Assembly: GCF_002727065.1 (NCBI RefSeq)
Contig: NZ_PDVP01000005.1
Coordinates: 62,001 to 126,000 of the forward strand
Length of the DNA stretch: 64,000 bases
Reading direction: 5' to 3'
Source of the DNA: Zhengella mangrovi
GTDB taxonomy: Bacteria > Pseudomonadota > Alphaproteobacteria > Rhizobiales > Rhizobiaceae
The position numbers and the translations under genes were made by a program. This document shows, in pieces, positions 60,092 to 64,000 of this stretch; the stretch's first letter is position 1, and each line of letters opens with the position of its first letter. The notes below the pieces were generated by a model that worked only from the letters and a program-made list of their open reading frames with translations, had not been told where the DNA came from and did not search any database.

Positions 60092-61213
60092 ATGCTGGAC
60101 AGCAATGAATTGAAGGGTTTGTGGCTCGGCCGCGTTTGGCGTGAAGGCGTCGGCCCCGCCGTTGTCACCCTGCGCGATGGCGTCGTCACCGACATAACGT
60201 CGCGCGCGGCACCGACCACCCGCGACATCCTCGAGTTCGACGATGCCGCCGCCTACGTGCGCGAGGCACCGGGCGAGGCGATTGCCCCGCTTGAAAACCT
60301 GCCGGAACACGGCGCCCGCCTGCTCGCCCCCTGCGACTTGCAGACGGTGAAGGCCTGCGGCGTGACCTTTGCCCGCTCGATGGTCGAGCGCGTGATCGAG
60401 GAGCAGGCCGCCGGCGATCCGGACAAGGCCCAGGCCATCCGCGCCCGCATTTCCGAGAAGATCGGCGATACGCTGGACAACATCGTCGCCGGGTCCGAGC
60501 AGGCGGCCAGGGTGAAGCAGGAACTGATCGCGCTCGGCGTCTGGTCGCAATACCTGGAAGTGGGCATCGGCCCGGATGCCGAGGTCTTCTCCAAGGCACA
60601 GGTGCTGTCATCCGTCGGCCACGGCGCGGAGGTCGGCCTGCACCCCGTGTCGCGCTGGAACAACCCGGAACCGGAAGTCGTCCTCGCCGTCGACAGCCAG
60701 GGCCGTATCCGCGGCGCGACGCTCGGCAATGACGTCAACCTGCGCGACGTGGAGGGCCGCTCGGCGCTGCTTCTGTCCAAGGCCAAGGACAACAATGCCT
60801 CCTGTTCGATCGGGCCGATGATCCGCCTCTTCGACTCCACCTTCTCGCTTGATGACGTCCGACGTGCCGAACTCACGCTGACGGTGGAAGGCGAGGACGG
60901 TTTCGTGCTGAACGGCCATTCCTCCATGCGCGAGATCAGCCGCGACCCGGAAAACCTCGTTGCCCAGACGATCGGCCGCCACCACCAGTACCCTGATGGC
61001 TTCATGCTCTTCCTCGGCACGCTCTTCGCCCCGACGGAGGACCGTGATCACCCCGGCCAGGGATTCACCCACAAGCTGGGCGACCGCGTCACCATTGCCT
61101 GCCCGGGGCTGGGAAGGCTGGAGAATACGGTGCGCCTGTCCACTGAATGCGCGCCCTGGACCTTCGGCGCCGCGGCCCTGATGCGGAACCTGGCCGGGCG
61201 TGGCCTCCTGTGA
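60092..61213 (+). CDS. Fumarylacetoacetate hydrolase-family protein (2-keto-3-deoxy-sugar acid dehydratase-like)
   Basis: A 373-residue FAH-fold enzyme. The metal-binding acids are in NNPEPEVVLAVDSQGR and LGNDVNLRDVEGRSALLL, with QVLSSVGHGAEVG and FDSTFSLDDV elsewhere; the length and N-terminal extension resemble 2-dehydro-3-deoxy-D-arabinonate dehydratases of oxidative pentose pathways. It starts at 60092 after a GGGAGCGA site. No other genes of such a pathway are adjacent. The fold is certain; the dehydratase role is a guess. Confidence 0.87.
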   Translation: MLDSNELKGLWLGRVWREGVGPAVVTLRDGVVTDITSRAAPTTRDILEFDDAAAYVREAPGEAIAPLENLPEHGARLLAPCDLQTVKACGVTFARSMVERVIEEQAAGDPDKAQAIRARISEKIGDTLDNIVAGSEQAARVKQELIALGVWSQYLEVGIGPDAEVFSKAQVLSSVGHGAEVGLHPVSRWNNPEPEVVLAVDSQGRIRGATLGNDVNLRDVEGRSALLLSKAKDNNASCSIGPMIRLFDSTFSLDDVRRAELTLTVEGEDGFVLNGHSSMREISRDPENLVAQTIGRHHQYPDGFMLFLGTLFAPTEDRDHPGQGFTHKLGDRVTIACPGLGRLENTVRLSTECAPWTFGAAALMRNLAGRGLL

Positions 61214-61222
61214 CGGGTGAAC

Positions 61223-61249
61223 GGGCAGGGCCTCTTGCAGGCCTTGCCC
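61223..61249 (+). terminator. Hairpin after the FAH-family gene, weak terminator
   Basis: An 11-bp stem (GGGCAGGGCCT / AGGCCTTGCCC, one G-U pair) with loop CTTGC begins 10 bases after the stop and is followed by only a short TTCCC. It may end or slow transcription before the ABC exporter genes. Confidence 0.45.
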
Positions 61250-61313
61250 TTCCCAATCGCACGCCCCGCCCCATCTGTTGCGCGTCGAACCAAACCGGAA
61301 AACAGGACGGGCC

Positions 61314-62240
61314 ATGAACGCCATCGTCGAAGTCGAAAACCTGCGCAAGGTCTACGAGGGCGGTTTCGAAGCTCTCAAGGGGGTCGACCTGTCGATCCGC
61401 GATGGCGAGATCCTGGCGCTCCTGGGGCCGAATGGCGCCGGCAAGACGACCCTGATCTCGGTCGTCTGCGGCATCGTCACGCCGACGTCGGGCAGCGTGC
61501 GCGTCGGCGGTCACGATATTATGGCCGATTACCGCGCGGCGCGCTCCATGATCGGCCTTGTGCCGCAGGAAGTGGCGCTGGAACCGTTCGAGACGGTCAT
61601 GTCCACGGTCCGCCTGACGCGCGGGCTGTTCGGCAAGAAGCGCGACGACGCCTATATCGAGAAGGTGCTCACCAGCCTGTCGCTTTGGGACAAGCGCGAC
61701 ACGCCGACGAAGGCGCTGTCGGGCGGCATGAAACGCCGTGTCCTGATCGCCAAGGCGCTGTCGCATGAACCGCGCGTCATTTTCCTGGACGAGCCGACCG
61801 CCGGTGTCGACGTCGAGCTGCGCAAGGGCATGTGGGATATTGTGCGCCAGCTTCAGGCCGACGGTGCCACCATCATCCTGACGACCCATTACATCGAGGA
61901 AGCCGAGGCCATGGCGGACCGTGTCGGCGTCATCAACGACGGTCGCATCCTCCTGGTCGAGGACAAGGACGCCCTGCTCAAGGAGATGGGCCGCAAGGAG
62001 CTGACGCTGACGCTCGCCACGCCCCTGGCGAGCCTGCCGCCGGCCCTGTCGGGCCATGACCTGGCGCTGACCGGCGATGGCTGCAGGCTTGTCTACCCCT
62101 TCGACAGCACGGCCGGGCGGACCGGCATCACCCAACTGCTCAACGACCTGGCGGCGGCCGGTCTCACCGTAACCGACATCGATACGCGCCAGAGCTCGCT
62201 GGAGGAAATCTTCGTCGGGCTGGTCAAGGAGACGGCATGA
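61314..62240 (+). CDS. ABC-2 type exporter ATPase
   Basis: A 308-residue ATPase of the multidrug/DrrA-NodI type. Walker [14 protein letters not shown], signature [15 protein letters not shown], Walker [21 protein letters not shown], and the switch His in [15 protein letters not shown] are all present. The C-terminal 80 residues form the usual regulatory extension. It starts at 61314 and overlaps the permease gene (ATGA). Together they form an exporter of unknown substrate. Confidence 0.95.
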   Translation: MNAIVEVENLRKVYEGGFEALKGVDLSIRDGEILALLGPNGAGKTTLISVVCGIVTPTSGSVRVGGHDIMADYRAARSMIGLVPQEVALEPFETVMSTVRLTRGLFGKKRDDAYIEKVLTSLSLWDKRDTPTKALSGGMKRRVLIAKALSHEPRVIFLDEPTAGVDVELRKGMWDIVRQLQADGATIILTTHYIEEAEAMADRVGVINDGRILLVEDKDALLKEMGRKELTLTLATPLASLPPALSGHDLALTGDGCRLVYPFDSTAGRTGITQLLNDLAAAGLTVTDIDTRQSSLEEIFVGLVKETA

Positions 62241-62998
62241 ACCTCACCGCGATCCTTGCCATCTATCGTTTCGAGATGGCCCGCACGGCGCGCACGCTGC
62301 TGCAGTCCATCATTTCGCCGGTCCTGTCGACCGCGCTCTATTTCATCGTCTTCGGCGCGGCCATCGGCTCGCGAATCCAGCAGGTCGACGGGGTGGACTA
62401 TGGCGCGTTCATTGTGCCGGGCCTGATCATGCTGACCGTCCTCCAGCAGTCGGTCACCAATGCCGCCTTCGGCATCTATTTTCCGAAGTTCATCGGCACG
62501 GTCTACGAACTCCTGTCCGCACCGGTGTCCTTCATCGAGATCGTCATCGGCTACGTCGGGGCGGCGGCGACCAAGTCCTTCATCATCGGCATGATCATTT
62601 TCGCCACGGCCCATCTCTTCGTCGACCTGCCGGTCGCCCATCCGGTCTGGGCCCTCGCTTTCCTGGTGGCGACCTGCGTCAGCTTTGCCCTGCTGGGCTT
62701 CATCATCGGCATCTGGGCGGCGAACTTCGAACAATTGCAGCTGGTGCCGCTGCTCATCATCTCGCCGCTCGTCTTCCTGGGCGGCAGCTTCTATTCCATC
62801 ACCATGCTGCCGCCGTTCTGGCGCACCGTGTCGCTGTTCAACCCGGTCGTCTACCTGATCTCGGGCTTCCGCTGGGCCTTCTTCGGCCTGTCCGACGTGC
62901 CGGTCGCGGCCAGCCTGCTGGCAATCCTCGCCTTCATGTCGCTTTGCCTCGCCATTATCTGGCTGATCTTCCGGACAGGCTGGCGGCTGCGAGCGTGA
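62237..62998 (+). CDS. ABC-2 type exporter permease
   Basis: A 253-residue membrane protein with six hydrophobic helices, of the ABC-2 (NodJ/DrrB-like) family. The conserved ends are [28 protein letters not shown] and the late [28 protein letters not shown]. It overlaps the ATPase gene by 4 bases. Substrates of such pairs include drugs, lipids and polysaccharides; nothing specific is seen here. Confidence 0.94.
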   Translation: MNLTAILAIYRFEMARTARTLLQSIISPVLSTALYFIVFGAAIGSRIQQVDGVDYGAFIVPGLIMLTVLQQSVTNAAFGIYFPKFIGTVYELLSAPVSFIEIVIGYVGAAATKSFIIGMIIFATAHLFVDLPVAHPVWALAFLVATCVSFALLGFIIGIWAANFEQLQLVPLLIISPLVFLGGSFYSITMLPPFWRTVSLFNPVVYLISGFRWAFFGLSDVPVAASLLAILAFMSLCLAIIWLIFRTGWRLRA

Positions 62999-63037
62999 CA
63001 GGCCTGTTTGGGCGGGGGCCATGGAATTGACGGAACG

Positions 63038-64000
63038 ATGAAAGACCCGGCAGATATTCCGGTTACACGACGCGGCCTGCTTGCGCTGGCCGCCGCAAGC
63101 CTTGCCATCGGACCGAGACGGGCAAACGCTGGCAGGGGCAGGGTCGTTGTCGTCGGCGCTGGCCTGGCCGGCCTTTCCGCGGCCCGGAGCCTTCTGGCTG
63201 GCGGCTTCGACGTCATCGTCCTGGAAGGCAGGGACCGCATTGGCGGGCGCATCCATACCTCGCGCCTCTGGCCGGACATGCCCATGGATCTCGGCGCAAG
63301 CTGGATCCACGGCACGAAAGGCAATCCGCTGACGGCGCTGGCCGGCGAGGCCGGCGCGCGTCTCGTCGAGACCAGTTATGACGCTGCCATTGAGATCGGA
63401 CCGGATGGCGGTGCGGCCGATACCGATGATGCGGCCGCTGCACGCATTCTTCGCCGCGCATTGAAAGCGGCTGAAAACCGCGAGGCTGACATCTCCGTGC
63501 TCGAAGCGCTCGAGGCCTCGTCGGACTGGCGCAAGGCGTCACCGGCGGAACGCACGAAGGTCCGGCACATCGTCAACGCAACCTTGGAGCAGGAGTATGG
63601 CGGCCCGGCCCGTCTTCTGTCCGCTTGGTATGGCGATGACGGAGTCGTGTTCGAGGGCGGCGATGCGCTGCTGCCAGGCGGCTTCGACCAGATAACGACC
63701 CTGTTGGCTGAAGGGCTCGACATCCGCTTGGGCCAGGAGGTGAGCGAGATCGCCCCCGGCCATATCCGGCTGGCCGAAGGCGTTCAAATCCCAGCCGACC
63801 TCGTGATTTGCACCGTGCCGCTCGGGGTTCTCAAACAGGGCAGGATCGACTTTGCGGAAAACCTGGCACCGGCGCGACGCGCGGCTATAGGTGCACTTGA
63901 AATGGGCTTGCTGAACAAGTGCTTGCTGCGTTTTGACAGGATATCCTGGCCCGAGGATGTGGACTGGATCCAATGGATGGCCCCGGTACCTGGCCAATGG
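63038..64000 (+). CDS. Tat-exported flavin amine oxidase family protein, C-terminus outside window
   Basis: Partial gene cut by the right edge; 321 residues are visible. The N-terminus has a twin-arginine signal (VTRRGLLALAAASLAIGP, residues 9-26), then the FAD-binding motif VVVVGAGLAGLSAARSLLAGGFDVIVLEGRDRIGGRI and DLGASWIHG typical of amine oxidases (monoamine and polyamine oxidases). The middle part has VVFEGGDALLPGGFDQIT and DLVICTVPLGVLKQG. It would oxidise an amine in the periplasm. It starts with ATG at 63038, 40 bases after the ABC permease. Confidence 0.93.
   Translation, partial: MKDPADIPVTRRGLLALAAASLAIGPRRANAGRGRVVVVGAGLAGLSAARSLLAGGFDVIVLEGRDRIGGRIHTSRLWPDMPMDLGASWIHGTKGNPLTALAGEAGARLVETSYDAAIEIGPDGGAADTDDAAAARILRRALKAAENREADISVLEALEASSDWRKASPAERTKVRHIVNATLEQEYGGPARLLSAWYGDDGVVFEGGDALLPGGFDQITTLLAEGLDIRLGQEVSEIAPGHIRLAEGVQIPADLVICTVPLGVLKQGRIDFAENLAPARRAAIGALEMGLLNKCLLRFDRISWPEDVDWIQWMAPVPGQW

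Overview
The window reads as chromosome of an alphaproteobacterium, probably Hyphomicrobiales (Stappia/Roseibium-like). The grounds are GC-rich DNA with strong third-position GC, abundant TRAP transporters, the NAD-linked formate dehydrogenase set fdsGBA-fdhD-fdsD, and RIME-like intergenic palindromes of the kind common in rhizobial relatives. This assignment is an inference from gene content; no rRNA, tRNA, insertion sequence, integrase or CRISPR array was seen.

Layout. 1-11.4 kb is mainly housekeeping: a partial VOC protein, an MFS transporter, a Tat-exported metallo-beta-lactamase-fold hydrolase, guaB, a MAPEG protein, a membrane adenylate cyclase, an RsmB-type methyltransferase, TspO, a thioesterase, a nucleosidase and guaA. 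11.6-19.3 kb (minus strand) is a tightly overlapping operon: di-haem peroxidase, PfkB sugar kinase, LacD/YihT-type aldolase, FucI-like isomerase, Gfo/Idh/MocA protein, aldose-1-epimerase and SlcC-like 2-hydroxyacid dehydrogenase. 19.8-25.5 kb (minus) holds a TRAP transporter, a DeoR-family repressor, a universal stress protein and a LacI-family repressor. 25.6-35.8 kb (plus) holds a second TRAP transporter, an HpsN-like dehydrogenase, an SDR, a zinc alcohol dehydrogenase, SuyA, SuyB, a SuyZ-like exporter and a ComC-like dehydrogenase.

Together 11.6-39.1 kb can be read as one organosulfonate locus. Sulfoquinovose would be released (Gfo/Idh/MocA protein as candidate NAD-dependent sulfoquinovosidase), mutarotated, isomerised, phosphorylated and cleaved to DHAP and sulfolactaldehyde. 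An aldehyde dehydrogenase (37.7-39.1 kb) could give (S)-sulfolactate, SlcC/ComC could invert it through sulfopyruvate, and SuyAB would split (R)-sulfolactate into pyruvate and sulfite, with SuyZ exporting sulfite. Dihydroxypropanesulfonate (DHPS) would enter through the second TRAP system and HpsN. The C3 half (hpsN, suyAB) is well supported; the C6 half is an inference from family membership, operon structure and sulfonate-binding residues in the kinase.

36.0-53.9 kb is a second catabolic regulon of unknown substrate. A nine-gene minus-strand operon headed by an unusual cytoplasmic HTH/solute-binding-protein fusion encodes SDRs, a degenerate M24 protein, an acetoin-dehydrogenase-like E1alpha/E1beta, a split E2 and an aldehyde dehydrogenase. 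The divergent plus-strand operon encodes a ribose-type ABC transporter, an SDR, a beta-hydroxyacid dehydrogenase and a ThuA-like protein. Two matched palindromes lie between them.

54.0-64.0 kb carries the formate dehydrogenase operon, a fumarylacetoacetase-fold protein, an ABC-2 exporter and the start of a Tat-exported flavin amine oxidase cut by the window end.
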